A stretch of 64,000 bases of DNA from G963720515 sp963720515 (GTDB lineage Bacteria > Actinomycetota > Thermoleophilia > Gaiellales > Gaiellaceae), in NCBI GenBank assembly GCA_963720515.1, contig OY970397.1:1-64000 (forward strand), written 5' to 3'. The notes under the pieces were generated by a model. The model was not told where the DNA came from. It ran no database searches and worked only from the letters and a program-made list of their open reading frames with translations. Positions 41,908 to 51,941 of the stretch are shown here, in pieces. Each line of letters opens with the position of its first letter. Positions within the stretch are counted from its first letter, which is position 1. Made by a program: the position numbers and the translations under genes.

Positions 41908-43323
41908 ATGTTCCGGCGAATCTGCCGAATCTTGATCCTCACGGCCGCGTGCTTAGCGGTCGGGGCGCCTGCGGCCTCCGCCCAGAGCTTTACGCCCGGC
42001 GCGGCCGGGATCGGCGACCCGTATTTCCCACTGGAGGGAAACGGGGGCTACGACGTCCAGCATTACGATCTCAGCTTCTCGTACGACCCGGCCACCGATC
42101 GGCTGGACGCGCTCAACAAGATCACGGCGACGGCAACACAGAACCTGTCGCGGTTCGATCTCGACTTCCAGCAGTTGACGGTCAAGGGCGTCGACGTCAA
42201 TGACCGGGCAGCGAGCTTCACGCGCGCTGGGCAGGAGCTCGTGATCACGCCCGCGCGTGGGATCGCCGCTGGCTCCACGTTCACCGTGAACGTGCGCTAC
42301 GCCGGCGTGCCGGAGACCATCGTGGGGTCGCCGATCGTGTTCGGCTCCCCCTATGGCTTCATCCACACCGACGACGGCGCGTTCATGGGCGACGAGCCGA
42401 ACGTGACGTCGACCTGGATCCCGCTGAATGACCATCCAAGCGACAAGGCGACCTGGACGTTCCGCGTGACCGTCCCCGCCGGCCTCGAGGTGGCCGCGAA
42501 CGGGCGGCTCGTCAAGCAGTCGCAGTCGGCTAACAAGTCCACATGGGTGTGGGACGAGCCCCTTCCCATGTCCAACTATCTGGCCACCGCCGGGATCGGC
42601 CAGTGGATCTTCAAGAACGGCACCACGCCGGGCGGGATCCCCGAGACCGTTGCGCTGGATCCGACGCTGCTGCTGACCAACCCGGTCGCGATGGACTTCT
42701 TCTACGACACGACCGCCGAGGCGACCGACCTCTGGACCGACACGTTCGGTCCCTATCCGTTCGACTCGACCGGCGCGATCGCGGACAACGCCACGTACAA
42801 CGGCCAGAGCATCGGCTTCTCACTCGAGACGCAAACGCGGCCGCTGTACTCCGCGGTGCGCAGCACCAGCACGATCGCGCACGAGCTCGCGCACATGTGG
42901 TTCGGCGATTCGGTCACGGTCCGTACGTGGAACCACATCTGGCTCAACGAGGGCTTCGCGAGCTTCGCGCAGTACCTGTGGAACGAGCACCTGGGCGTCC
43001 GCACGGCACACGAGGACTTCCTGCTCGACTACAGCCGTCCGGCTAGCAGTTCGTTCTGGCAGATCATCGTCGCCGATCCTCAGCGCGACACGATGTTCGC
43101 AACCGCGGTCTACCGCCGCGGCGCCATGACGCTACAGGCGCTGCGCGAGAAGATCGGCGACGGCCCGTTCTTCCAGATCCTGCGCACGTGGGTGGAGCAA
43201 CACAAGTACGGCACCGCCACGACGGAGGAGTTCATCGCCCTGTCCGAGCAGATCTCCGGACAGGACCTGTCGAACTTCTTCCAGGTATGGCTCTACACGG
43301 CAGGCAAGCCGACGTCCTGGTGA
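41908..43323 (+). CDS. Secreted M1-family metallopeptidase
   Basis: 471 residues from ATG 41908, with GGGGAGG 8-10 nt upstream. The signal peptide (about 1-26) ends ASAQ. The N-terminal beta domain is at about 30-225. The zinc site H325-E-L-A-H329 is followed 18 residues later by the third ligand E348 (IWLNEGFASFAQYLW). The exopeptidase GxMEN motif is not evident before HExxH; TIAHELAHMWFGDSV is clear. It ends after the catalytic domain without the large C-terminal helical domain, so it is a short form. Codon use contains more A/T-ending codons than the neighbours. It lies between a tRNA gene and a tRNA-like fragment, which suggests acquisition. Confidence 0.9.
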   Translation: MFRRICRILILTAACLAVGAPAASAQSFTPGAAGIGDPYFPLEGNGGYDVQHYDLSFSYDPATDRLDALNKITATATQNLSRFDLDFQQLTVKGVDVNDRAASFTRAGQELVITPARGIAAGSTFTVNVRYAGVPETIVGSPIVFGSPYGFIHTDDGAFMGDEPNVTSTWIPLNDHPSDKATWTFRVTVPAGLEVAANGRLVKQSQSANKSTWVWDEPLPMSNYLATAGIGQWIFKNGTTPGGIPETVALDPTLLLTNPVAMDFFYDTTAEATDLWTDTFGPYPFDSTGAIADNATYNGQSIGFSLETQTRPLYSAVRSTSTIAHELAHMWFGDSVTVRTWNHIWLNEGFASFAQYLWNEHLGVRTAHEDFLLDYSRPASSSFWQIIVADPQRDTMFATAVYRRGAMTLQALREKIGDGPFFQILRTWVEQHKYGTATTEEFIALSEQISGQDLSNFFQVWLYTAGKPTSW

Positions 43324-43335
43324 CGTCCTGATACA

Positions 43336-43370
43336 CCGGCCGGCCGCGCGATTGATGCGCGGCCGGCCGG
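43336..43370. terminator. 14 bp perfect hairpin after the M1 peptidase
   Basis: Arms CCGGCCGGCCGCGC and GCGCGGCCGGCCGG with a 7 nt loop, 12 nt after the stop. No T-tract follows, so efficiency is uncertain. Confidence 0.55.
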
Positions 43371-43406
43371 AATCGCGCTGACCGTCGAACTGAACCGGAG
43401 AAGACC

Positions 43407-43679
43407 ATGCACGCGGCACTCGTCAAGTTGACGATCGATCCGGACAAGGCGCCGGCGGCAGCCAACGCACTCACGCACGACATCCTGCCCAAGATCCGTT
43501 CCGCTCCCGGCTTCGTCGCGGGCTTCTGGCTAGAGCCTGTCGACGGCCGCGGCTTCTCGTTCGTCGTGTTCGAGACCGAGGAGCAGGCACGGCGATCAGC
43601 CCCGCCGGCCGGCAACTGGGCAGCCCCCGGCGTCACCATCAACGATGTCGACTTCCGGCGAGTGGCTGCCAGGGCCTAG
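43407..43679 (+). CDS. Small ABM-like (dimeric alpha-beta barrel) protein
   Basis: 90 residues. HAALVKLTIDPDKAPAAANAL, then helix, then APGFVAGFWLEPVDGRGFSFVVFETEEQA is the beta-alpha-beta-beta pattern of antibiotic-biosynthesis-monooxygenase-like folds. Such small proteins act as heme-degrading or quinone-forming oxygenases or as ligand binders; catalytic residues cannot be assigned. CGGAGAAG serves as the ribosome site. It sits at the right end of the tRNA-fragment-bracketed cassette. Confidence 0.7.
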   Translation: MHAALVKLTIDPDKAPAAANALTHDILPKIRSAPGFVAGFWLEPVDGRGFSFVVFETEEQARRSAPPAGNWAAPGVTINDVDFRRVAARA

Positions 43680-43700
43680 AGCTAGCTCCCTGTCCACCGG

Positions 43701-43727
43701 CTGTATCCGTGAGCTACGGGGTCTCGG
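43701..43727 (-). repeat. tRNA-Arg 5'-end-like fragment, overlapping the yihY-like stop
   Basis: Matches 41782-41809 (D-arm and 5' acceptor of tRNA-Arg(TCG)) at about 25 of 28 positions with one deletion. It includes an exact TGAGCTACGGGG. The T-arm half is absent, so it is not a gene. The stop codon of the BrkB/YihY gene lies inside it. Confidence 0.55.
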
Positions 43728-44643
43728 CGGCCGGTCTAGAGCGCGCTGCTCGCTCCACTTCCGCGTTGATCTCGGCGCCGAAGAGCAGGACGAGCGCGGA
43801 AAGCCAGAGCCAGGTCAGCAGGATGATCACGGCGGCGAGTGAGCCCCACACCTTGTTGTAGGAGCCGACGAGCGAGACGTAGACGCCGAAGAGGCCGGAC
43901 ACGAGGTTCCAGAGGACGACCGCCACCACGGCCCCGGGCGTGATGTACCGCCAGTGCCGGTCCTCCACGTCGGGCCCGAAGTAGAGCAGCGTGGCGAAGA
44001 CGCCGAGGAGCGCGAGGACCAGGATCGGCCATTGAACGGTCCACCAGATCCAGCCGATCTCGTCCTCGAGGTCGAGCGCCCCGCCGACTGCGTCCACGAC
44101 CACCGGGCCGAGCACGAGGAGCGTCAGCACGAGCCCGGCCGCGAGGAGCGCGCAGGCGAGCAGCACGAGCGAGGCACGCCGCTGGCGCACGAAGCCGCGC
44201 GTCTCCGTGCGGCCGTAGACGCGGTTGAGTCCGCGGATGAGGCCGGTCATCGCGCCCGACGCCGTCCAGATCGCGACGACGGACCCGACGGCGACGAGCG
44301 CGATGCCGCCGCGGCTGTTATCGAGCGTCCGATTCAGGCTGTCCCGGAAAAGCGAGATCGCCTCGGGCGGCACGACGCCCTCGAGCCGGTCCATGAGCGA
44401 GTTCACCGTGTCGGGCCCGGCGACAAGGCTGAAGATCCCGACGCTCAGGAGCAGGATGGCGGGGACCGCAAGGAACGCGTAGTAGGCGAGCGTCGCCGCG
44501 ATGTCGGTGATCCCGTCCGCGAGCGAGCTCTTCGCGGCGCGCACGAGGATGCTGCGCCACTCACGGAGAGAGAAGTCGGTGAGCCCCGGTTCGGCGTGCT
44601 TCACTGGCGTGCGATTCCTCCGCGGTCGCTTTCCATGCGCCAC
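43714..44643 (-). CDS. YihY/BrkB-family inner membrane protein
   Basis: 309 residues, six TM helices. AYYAFLAVPAILLLSVGIF (about 53-71), the central LLYFGPDVEDRHWRYITPGAVVAVVLWN, and YNKVWGSLAAVIILLTWLWLSALVLLFGAEINAE are typical of the family, once called RNase BN and now regarded as a membrane transporter-like protein of unknown role. The last codons and stop lie in a tRNA-derived fragment, so the C-terminus may have been re-made by recombination. The conserved core is complete. Confidence 0.9.
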   Translation of the reverse strand: MAHGKRPRRNRTPVKHAEPGLTDFSLREWRSILVRAAKSSLADGITDIAATLAYYAFLAVPAILLLSVGIFSLVAGPDTVNSLMDRLEGVVPPEAISLFRDSLNRTLDNSRGGIALVAVGSVVAIWTASGAMTGLIRGLNRVYGRTETRGFVRQRRASLVLLACALLAAGLVLTLLVLGPVVVDAVGGALDLEDEIGWIWWTVQWPILVLALLGVFATLLYFGPDVEDRHWRYITPGAVVAVVLWNLVSGLFGVYVSLVGSYNKVWGSLAAVIILLTWLWLSALVLLFGAEINAEVERAARSRPAAETP

Positions 44644-44660
44644 AATGACGCCTCGACCAC

Positions 44661-44746
44661 GCGGGCGTGGCGGAACTGGCAGACGCGGCGGGTTTAGGTC
44701 CCGTTGGGCCTTCGGGCCCTTAGAGGTTCGAGTCCTCTCGCCCGCA
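44661..44746 (+). tRNA. tRNA-Leu (anticodon TAG)
   Basis: 86 nt with the long class II variable arm (TGGGCC-TTC-GGGCCC). Acceptor GCGGGCG and CGCCCGC, discriminator A, anticodon stem CGGG/CCCG with loop TTTAGGT, T-loop TTCGAGT. Confidence 0.95.
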
Positions 44747-44754
44747 CTCTCCGG

Positions 44755-46465
44755 CTAGGCCCCGGGAGTCAATCCTCGCGGCAGGACGAGCTCGAAGCGG
44801 GCTCCGGTCGGGTCCGCGGCGCTGTACAGGAGCTCGCCGCCGTGGGCCTGCGCGTACGAGCGGGCGATGGCGAGGCCGAGGCCCGTGCCGCGCTGGGTGT
44901 CGCGGGTCGCGCGGCTGCGGCTGAAGCGCTCGAAGAGCGTGGGGACGAACTCGGGCGGCACGCCCGGGTCCGCGGTCCTCGACGCTCAGCCGGAAGTGGC
45001 GGTCGCGCTGCTCGGCGTAGACGGTGACCGGCGGCGCGCCGTAGCGGAGGGCGTTCGTCACGAGGTTGGTCACGATCCGGTCGAACGCCGCCGCGTCGGC
45101 CACGGCGACCAGGTCGCCGTCGACGTCGATGACGATCGGCCCGTCCGGCGCCGCGGTCGCGACGATCTCCTCGATCCGGCCGCGGACGCCGAACTCGTGC
45201 GGCTCGATCGTCACCGCGTCGGCGTCGAGCCGGGAGAGGTCGAGGAGCTGTTCGACGAGCGTCCCGAGATGGGCCGTCTGGCTTCGGAGCGTGGCCCGGA
45301 GCTGCTGGATCGCCTCGTCGCCGAGCTCGTCGCCGCGCAGGTGCAGCGTCTGGACGATCCCGTCGATCGTCGCGGCCGGCGTCCGGAGCTCGTGCGCCGC
45401 GAGCGCGACGAACCTCGACTTGAGCTCGTCGGCCTGCTCGAGCGCCGCGCGTGCGTCCCGCTCGGTGGCGAAGAGGCGCGCCCGGTCGAGCGCGAGCCCG
45501 GTCAGCGCGCCGAGTGTCCGCAGCACGCCGAGTTCGTCGCTTCCGAAGTACGGCGAGTACGGGCTCGTGCGGACCTCGAGCACCCCCGCAGGGATGTCGA
45601 GCCGGATCGTGTCCCCGTCCTGTGAGCCGCCGTCCTCCTCGAAGTCGCCGATGAGCCGGCCCCGGTCGTCGTAGAGCGCGGCGCCGCGCGCGCCGACGAG
45701 TCCCGCGATCACCGGCAGCACCTCGTGGGCGATGTCGGCCTCGGCGGACGCGCTCATGAGCCGGGTGATCGCCTCCTGCGAGCGTTCGATCTCGGGCCGG
45801 CGCCAGACCATCCGGAGGAGCCGCGGCGGCGCGAGCCCGACGAGGAACGCGAGGGCGCTGAGGCCGGCGAGGAGCGTCACGACGAGGTCGAGGACGCTGT
45901 CGTCCGCCGGCCCGGTCGCCGCGAGAATCAGCGCGAGCGTGATCCCGATCGCCGCCGCGGCGAGGAGCTGCATCCGGCGGCGGGCGACGGTGGGCTGGCC
46001 GTGGCGCGCCCGCAGGAGCCGAAGCGCGACCGCCGTCGCGAGCACGGTCCAGTGGAGCGTGAACGCGACGACGTAGGCGACGAAGTACGCGGGCCACGAG
46101 TCGTTCTCGCCCGGCACGTCCGGCAGGGCGAACGACCAGACGACCATCGCGCCGGTGACGAAGCCGAGCCGGCGCGCGAGGCGGCCGTCGTGGTGCTCGA
46201 ACGCCGAGGCGAAGCGGAAGAGGAAGTACGGGAAGAGGACGAGCCCGGCGAGGATCGCGCGCAGGCCGATCTTCTCCCAGGTCGTCGTCGGCTCGTCCGG
46301 GAGGAGCGGCGCGACGTCCACGACCACGGCGAGCGCCCCGAAGGTGAGCGCCGCCCAGAGCGCCGCCGGGCCGCGGCCCTTGCGCCACTGGACGATCGCG
46401 ACGAGCGCGACCGCCGTGTACGCCGCCAGGTTGACCAGGTCGAGGACGTGGAGGAGCGCGCTCAT
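44755..46465 (-). CDS. Sensor histidine kinase, multi-TM/GAF, reading frame broken near its ATP-binding domain
   Basis: About 569 residues after removing one base. An N-terminal block of about seven TM helices (5-225) precedes a GAF-like domain (about 240-370). HisKA has AAHELRTPAATIDG, and HATPase_c has NLVTNALRYGA and then, in another frame, PPEFVPTLFERFSRS and GTGLGLAIARSYAQ. The span is 1711 nt (one too many). A GGG/CCC run at 44963-44968 reads correctly as DRGPGVPPEF if one base is deleted. Probably a sequencing error. No receiver gene is adjacent, so this is an orphan kinase. It is divergent from tig. Confidence 0.85.
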
Positions 46466-46560
46466 CCGGGGCTTCCTACCCCCGGGCGGGTGCGCGCGAA
46501 TCTCCCCGGTCCCGGGTGCCGGCCCGCGGAGGAGCGGCACGCTGGCACAATGGCCGGGCC

Positions 46561-47922
46561 GTGAAGACGTCCGTCCAGGAGCTGGAAGGAAACAAGGTCC
46601 GCCTCGACGTCGAGGTTCCGGAGGCCGACGTCAAGCACGCGCTCGAGCACGCCGCCCACGATCTCGCCGAGAGCGCGCGCATCCCGGGCTTCCGGAAGGG
46701 CAAGGTCCCGCCCGCGATGATCGCCGCGCGCGTCGGGCGCGAGACGCTGTGGAACGAGGCGGTGCAGAGCCACTTCGAGGGCTGGTACTGGACGGCCGCG
46801 GCGACCGCGGGCATCCAGCCGGTCGGGTCGCCCGAGGTCGAGCTGGGCGACGCCCCGGCCGACGGCGGCTCGTTCAGCTTCAGCGCGACCGTGCCCGTCC
46901 TGAGCCCGCCCGAGGTGGGCGACTGGACGCAGCTCGAGGTTCCGCGCGCCGAGCCCGAGGTGCCGGTGGAGCTCGTGGACGCCGAGATCGAGGCGCTCCG
47001 CGCCTCCGTCGCCGAGCTGGTTCCGGCGGGCGACCGCGGCGCGCAGGAAGGCGACACCGTCGTCGTCGACATCGTCGGCGACAAGGCCGGGACGCAGCGC
47101 GACTACGTCACGATCGTCGGCTCCGGCCGGCTCGTGGACGAGCTCGACGACGCGCTCCCGGGCGTCAAGGCGGGGGAGACCAAGGAGGTCGCACTCCCGG
47201 ACGCCGAGGGCGCGACGACGACCGTCGAGCTGGTCGTCAAGGAGATCAAGGAGCCCGTGCTCCCGGAGCTCGACGACGACCTGGCGCGTTCGGCGAGCGA
47301 GTTCGACACGCTCGAGGAGCTCCGCTCCGATATCGAGTCCCGCCTGCGCGAGCAGATCGAGGACGAGGTCGAGGGCGCGTTCCGCCAGTCGGCGGCCGAC
47401 GCCCTCGTCGACGCGACCACGTTCGACGTCCCGCAGGAGCTCGTCGACCGGCGCGCGGCCGAGCTCTTCACTGGCCTCGCGCGGTCCCTCGAGCGCCGGG
47501 GCGTCGGTGTCGAGACCTATCTCACGATGACCGGCCAGAGCCAGGAGGAGGTCGTGGCGCGGCTCCGCGCCGAGGCCGACCGCGCGGTCCGCCGCGAGCT
47601 CGTGCTCGAGTCGGTCGCGGTGAAGCTCGGCGTCGAGATCTCGGACGAGCAGGTCGAGGAGTTCGTCCGCGAGCAGGCCGCCATGACCGGCGACGATCCC
47701 GACGAGACGCTCGCGATCCTCCGCGAGCGCGGAACCTTCGAAGCGCTCCGCACCGACCTTCGGATGCGGGCGGCGCTCGACGAGGTGGCGGCCGGCGTGA
47801 AGCCGATCCCCGTCGACCTCGCTCGGGCGCGTGACAAGCTTTGGACGCCCGACAAGGAGGAGAAACCGGGTGCGGGCGTGAACATCTGGACCCCAGGCAG
47901 CGAGGAGGCAGCAACACGATGA
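46561..47922 (+). CDS. tig: Trigger factor
   Basis: 453 residues from GTG. A ribosome-bound chaperone and peptidyl-prolyl isomerase that meets nascent chains. The N-terminal ribosome-binding domain has the GFRKGKVP signature (about 44-51), the FKBP-like domain lies at about 160-245, and the C-terminal helical chaperone arms fill the rest (about 255-430). The tail ends in a short acidic/Lys-rich segment. It overlaps clpP by ATGA, the classical tig-clpP-clpX order. Confidence 0.96.
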   Translation: MKTSVQELEGNKVRLDVEVPEADVKHALEHAAHDLAESARIPGFRKGKVPPAMIAARVGRETLWNEAVQSHFEGWYWTAAATAGIQPVGSPEVELGDAPADGGSFSFSATVPVLSPPEVGDWTQLEVPRAEPEVPVELVDAEIEALRASVAELVPAGDRGAQEGDTVVVDIVGDKAGTQRDYVTIVGSGRLVDELDDALPGVKAGETKEVALPDAEGATTTVELVVKEIKEPVLPELDDDLARSASEFDTLEELRSDIESRLREQIEDEVEGAFRQSAADALVDATTFDVPQELVDRRAAELFTGLARSLERRGVGVETYLTMTGQSQEEVVARLRAEADRAVRRELVLESVAVKLGVEISDEQVEEFVREQAAMTGDDPDETLAILRERGTFEALRTDLRMRAALDEVAAGVKPIPVDLARARDKLWTPDKEEKPGAGVNIWTPGSEEAATR

Positions 47923-48527
47923 GTCCGTTGATCCCGATGGTGGTCGAGCAGACGTCGCGCGGAGAGCGCGCGTTCGACATCTACTCGCGCCTGCTGAACG
48001 AGCGCATCATCTTTCTCGGGACTCCGATCGACGATCAGATCGCGAACCTGTTGATCGCGCAGCTGATCCATCTCGAGTCGGACGACCCCGACAAGGACAT
48101 CTCGATCTACATCAACTCGCCGGGCGGCGGGGTATACGCCGGCCTCGCGGTCTACGACACGATGCAGTACATCAAGCCGGACGTGCAGACGGTCTGCGTC
48201 GGCATCGCCATGTCGATGGGGGCGATCCTCCTCGCGGGCGGTGCGCCGGGCAAGCGGATGGCGCTCCCGAACTCGAAGATCCTGATCCACCAGGTCTCGA
48301 GCGGGTTCCAGGGGCAGGCCACCGACATCGAGATCCAGGCGCGCGAGGTCATCAACATCAAGCGCCGGCTCGAGGAGATCACGGCCCAGCACACCGGCCA
48401 GGACCTCGAGAAGGTCTCCCACGACATGGAGCGCGACTACTTCATGTCGGCCGAGGAGGCGAAGGAGTACGGGATCATCGATCTCGTCCAGACGAACAGG
48501 GGCGCGGGGGTCGCCGCTGCCGCCTAG
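47919..48527 (+). CDS. clpP: ATP-dependent Clp protease proteolytic subunit
   Basis: 202 residues. A serine peptidase forming the tetradecameric degradation chamber. The catalytic triad is visible: S99 in GIAMSMGA, H124 in ILIHQVSSG and D172 in MERDYFMS. The oxyanion glycines are in INSPGGGV. Its ATG overlaps the tig stop; clpX follows 40 nt later. Confidence 0.97.
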   Translation: MSPLIPMVVEQTSRGERAFDIYSRLLNERIIFLGTPIDDQIANLLIAQLIHLESDDPDKDISIYINSPGGGVYAGLAVYDTMQYIKPDVQTVCVGIAMSMGAILLAGGAPGKRMALPNSKILIHQVSSGFQGQATDIEIQAREVINIKRRLEEITAQHTGQDLEKVSHDMERDYFMSAEEAKEYGIIDLVQTNRGAGVAAAA

Positions 48528-48567
48528 CACTAGGCGTACGCGCCTTTTCGCGGTATAGAGAGAAGAC

Positions 48568-49846
<1,279 letters not shown>

Positions 49847-49849
49847 CAG

Positions 49850-49900
49850 CCACCTGAAATCCGGCCGCCGCTACGCGGCGACCATGACGATTTCAGGTGG
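49850..49900. terminator. Long hairpin after clpX
   Basis: Outer arms CCACCTGAAAT and ATTTCAGGTGG (11 bp, perfect) enclose an inner GCCGC..GCGGC stem. Begins 4 nt after the clpX stop. Confidence 0.65.
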
Positions 49901-49929
49901 GTAAGGGCGACGTTCGGCTGCTATTGGGA

Positions 49930-49954
49930 CTGCGCCCGAGCAAGTCGGGCGCAG
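49930..49954 (-). terminator. Hairpin downstream of the small membrane gene
   Basis: Perfect 10 bp arms CTGCGCCCGA and TCGGGCGCAG, 5 nt loop. A third small palindrome (GCAACA-GAC-TGTTGC, 49973-49987) adjoins the stop of the minus-strand small gene. One of these may end its transcript. Confidence 0.45.
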
Positions 49955-49986
49955 ACGGCGAAGCCCCACCTTGCAACAGACTGTTG

Positions 49987-50169
49987 CTAAGTCTCTCGGG
50001 TGAGCGCCTTGAGAGTTCGCACGACGTAGAAGAGCGACGCGGCGAAGAAGAGCATCCCGAGCGCCGCGCGGACGAGGTCGTCCGAGACCGGTGCGCGGCG
50101 GGCTGCCTGCGTGGCGGCGGTGTCCTTCCAGCCGTGGAGCGTCGCGTCTCCGAGGGTCTTCGCATCCAT
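49987..50169 (-). CDS. Small single-pass membrane protein of unknown function
   Basis: 60 residues. A soluble, Ala/Arg/Thr-rich N-terminal half is followed by one TM helix (LVRAALGMLFFAASLFYVVRTL) and a short basic end. It is downstream of the sulfur/siroheme operon on the same strand (30 nt gap), so it may be its last gene. No family recognised. Confidence 0.5.
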   Translation of the reverse strand: MDAKTLGDATLHGWKDTAATQAARRAPVSDDLVRAALGMLFFAASLFYVVRTLKALTRET

Positions 50170-50199
50170 GCGACCGGGGCTACCCGGCTGCGGCCCTCG

Positions 50200-50924
50200 T
50201 CAACCTGCGAAGGCCGCGACCCGGGAAGGCGCCGCGTTCGCGAGGGGTGTGGCGAGCGCGACGACGTCGCCGACGACGACGAGCGCGGGGGACTCGAGGA
50301 GAGCCGCCGCCTCGGCGATCTCGGTGAGTGGCGCTACTACGTGCTCCTGCTCCGGAAGGGTTCCCGCGGCGATCACCGCGGCCGGGGTCTCGGGATCCTT
50401 GCCGTGCTCGACGAGGCGCGCCGTGAGGGCGGCGAGCGAGCCGAGCGCCATGAAGAACACGAGCGTGCCCGGCGCGCTCGCGAGGCCCGCGAGGTCGAGC
50501 GCATCGAGGTCGTGCCCGGGCGCGATCGTCACCTGCGAGGCGATCCCGCGGTGGGTGACCGGGATCCCCGCAGCGGCCGGGACAGCGGCGAGAGACGAGA
50601 CGCCCGGGACGACCTCGACCGGAAGCCCGCGGCCGCAAGGGCGAGCGCTTCCTCGCCGCCGCGGCCGAAGACGAACGGGTCGCCGCCCTTGAGGCGGACG
50701 ACGTCGAGGCCGCGCGACCCGTAGGAGACGAGCATCTCCGTGACCGCAGTCTGGCCAATGCCCTCACGGTCGATCACGATGGCGTCGCCGCGTGCCTCGG
50801 CAACCAGCTCGGGGCTCACGAGCCGGTCGTGGACGAGGACGTCGCAGCCGCGCACGAGGCCGAGCCCGCGCGCGGTGATGAGGCCGGGGTCGCCGGGGCC
50901 GGCGCCGACGAGGTGCACCGTCAT
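50200..50924 (-). CDS. cobA: Uroporphyrinogen-III C-methyltransferase (SUMT), reading frame broken
   Basis: About 241 residues after adding one base. It uses SAM to methylate uroporphyrinogen III to precorrin-2, the first step to siroheme. Family motifs: VHLVGAGPGDPGLIT at the start, VRLKGGDPFVFGRGGEE, then in another frame a VPGVSS-type loop, GIPVTHRG, LVFFMALGSL and VVVGDVVAL. The span of 725 nt is one base short. A base is missing at about 50624-50628, where GCGGGCTTCCG should be GCG-GGx-CTT-CCG. Its ATG overlaps the upstream gene (ATGA). It supplies siroheme for the sulfite reductase in the same operon. Confidence 0.88.
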
Positions 50925-51485
50925 CCGAGTCGCTCCCTGACGACGCCCGCGAAGAAGTCGCGCCGCTCCTCGTAGGTCGGCCAACGTCTCCTTGGCCCAC
51001 GGCCGCAGGTCGCGCAGCGTCCGCGCGAGTTCAGCGTGTTCCGGGCCCACGACCTCACTGATCTCGTCGCGCAGCCGCTGGGCAAGCGCCGGGGACGCGC
51101 CGCCGGTTGAGACCGCGATCGCAATCGGGTCGCGGCGCACGACCGCCGGGAGAATGAAGGAGCAGAGCTCGGGGACGTCGGCGACGTTGCAGAACATCCG
51201 GCGCTCCTCGGCATCCGCCGCGATGCGCCGGTTGACCCCGTAGCTCGCGGTCGCGGCGATGACGAGGAAGCGCTCGTCGAGGTCGGACGCCTGGTAGCGA
51301 CGCTCCACCGTCTCGACATCGAGCGCGGCGAGGTCCGGCCGGATCTCGGGCGCGACGACCGTGATGCGGGCGCCGCACTCCAGGAGCCCCTCGGCCTTCT
51401 CGAGCCCGATACGGCCGCCGCCGACCACGAGGCACGAACGGTCCGAGAGGTCGAGGCAGGCCATGTAGTACCGCTTGTCGCTCAC
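50921..51485 (-). CDS. Precorrin-2 dehydrogenase/sirohydrochlorin ferrochelatase (Met8/CysG-N type), reading frame broken
   Basis: About 187 residues after removing one base. The NAD-binding motif is CLVVGGGRIGLEKAEGLLE. The family stretch FLVIAATASYGVNRRIAADA is followed by CNVADVPELCSFILPAVVRR and then AVSTGGASPALAQRLRDEI. It oxidises precorrin-2 and inserts iron to give siroheme. The last 20 residues (PTYEERRDFFAGVVRERLG) are in a shifted frame; one extra base is at 50979-50983. The GTG start overlaps the previous stop (GTGA). Confidence 0.88.
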
Positions 51486-51941
51486 AGGCCGACGCTCCCG
51501 AGCCGCGCGCCGCTTCGGTCGAGGCGCACCGAGAGCTCGACGCCCTCGACGGTCAGCGCGAGGACGAACGCGCCGGGGCCGACCGCCTGCACCGAGATCC
51601 CGTCGAGCCGCTTGCCCGCTAGCGAGCCGAGGGCGTCGGACACGCTGCGCGCGCTCTCGGACAGGTCGCGCCCCTGCGGGAGCCGGCGGTACACGCCGAG
51701 CGCGGCCTGCTCCCCGCCGGGGCCGTAGAGCGCGCGGATCCTGCCCGTCTGGAGCCCGAGCACGAGCAGTTCCTCGAGGGCCGCCTGCTCCTCCGCCGTC
51801 GAGCTCGCCGTCCTGCACGGCAGCGATGAGATCCGCGAGCCGGCCGCGCCGCTCCTCGTCTTGCACCATGGCGAGCACGGCCTGGGCCTCGCCGAGTGCG
51901 ACCTCCGCGGCCTCGCCCTTCACGGCCACGGCGTCACTCAT
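51482..51941 (-). CDS. Uncharacterised protein encoded in the sulfur assimilation operon, reading frame broken
   Basis: About 152 residues after removing one base near 51793-51797 (GACGGCGGAGG should be GAC-GCG-GAG-G). The N-terminal half is helical (EVALGEAQAVLAMVQDEE, then RLADLIAAVQDGELD and an Asp/Glu-rich EEQAALEELLVLGLQTGRI). The C-terminal half is alpha-beta (VYRRLPQGRDLSESARSV, then GISVQAVGPGAFVLALTV). No cofactor motif is visible. It overlaps cysH by 8 nt and the siroheme gene by GTGA, so it is firmly part of the operon. I do not recognise the family; a role linked to sulfite reduction or siroheme is inferred from position only. Confidence 0.7.
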
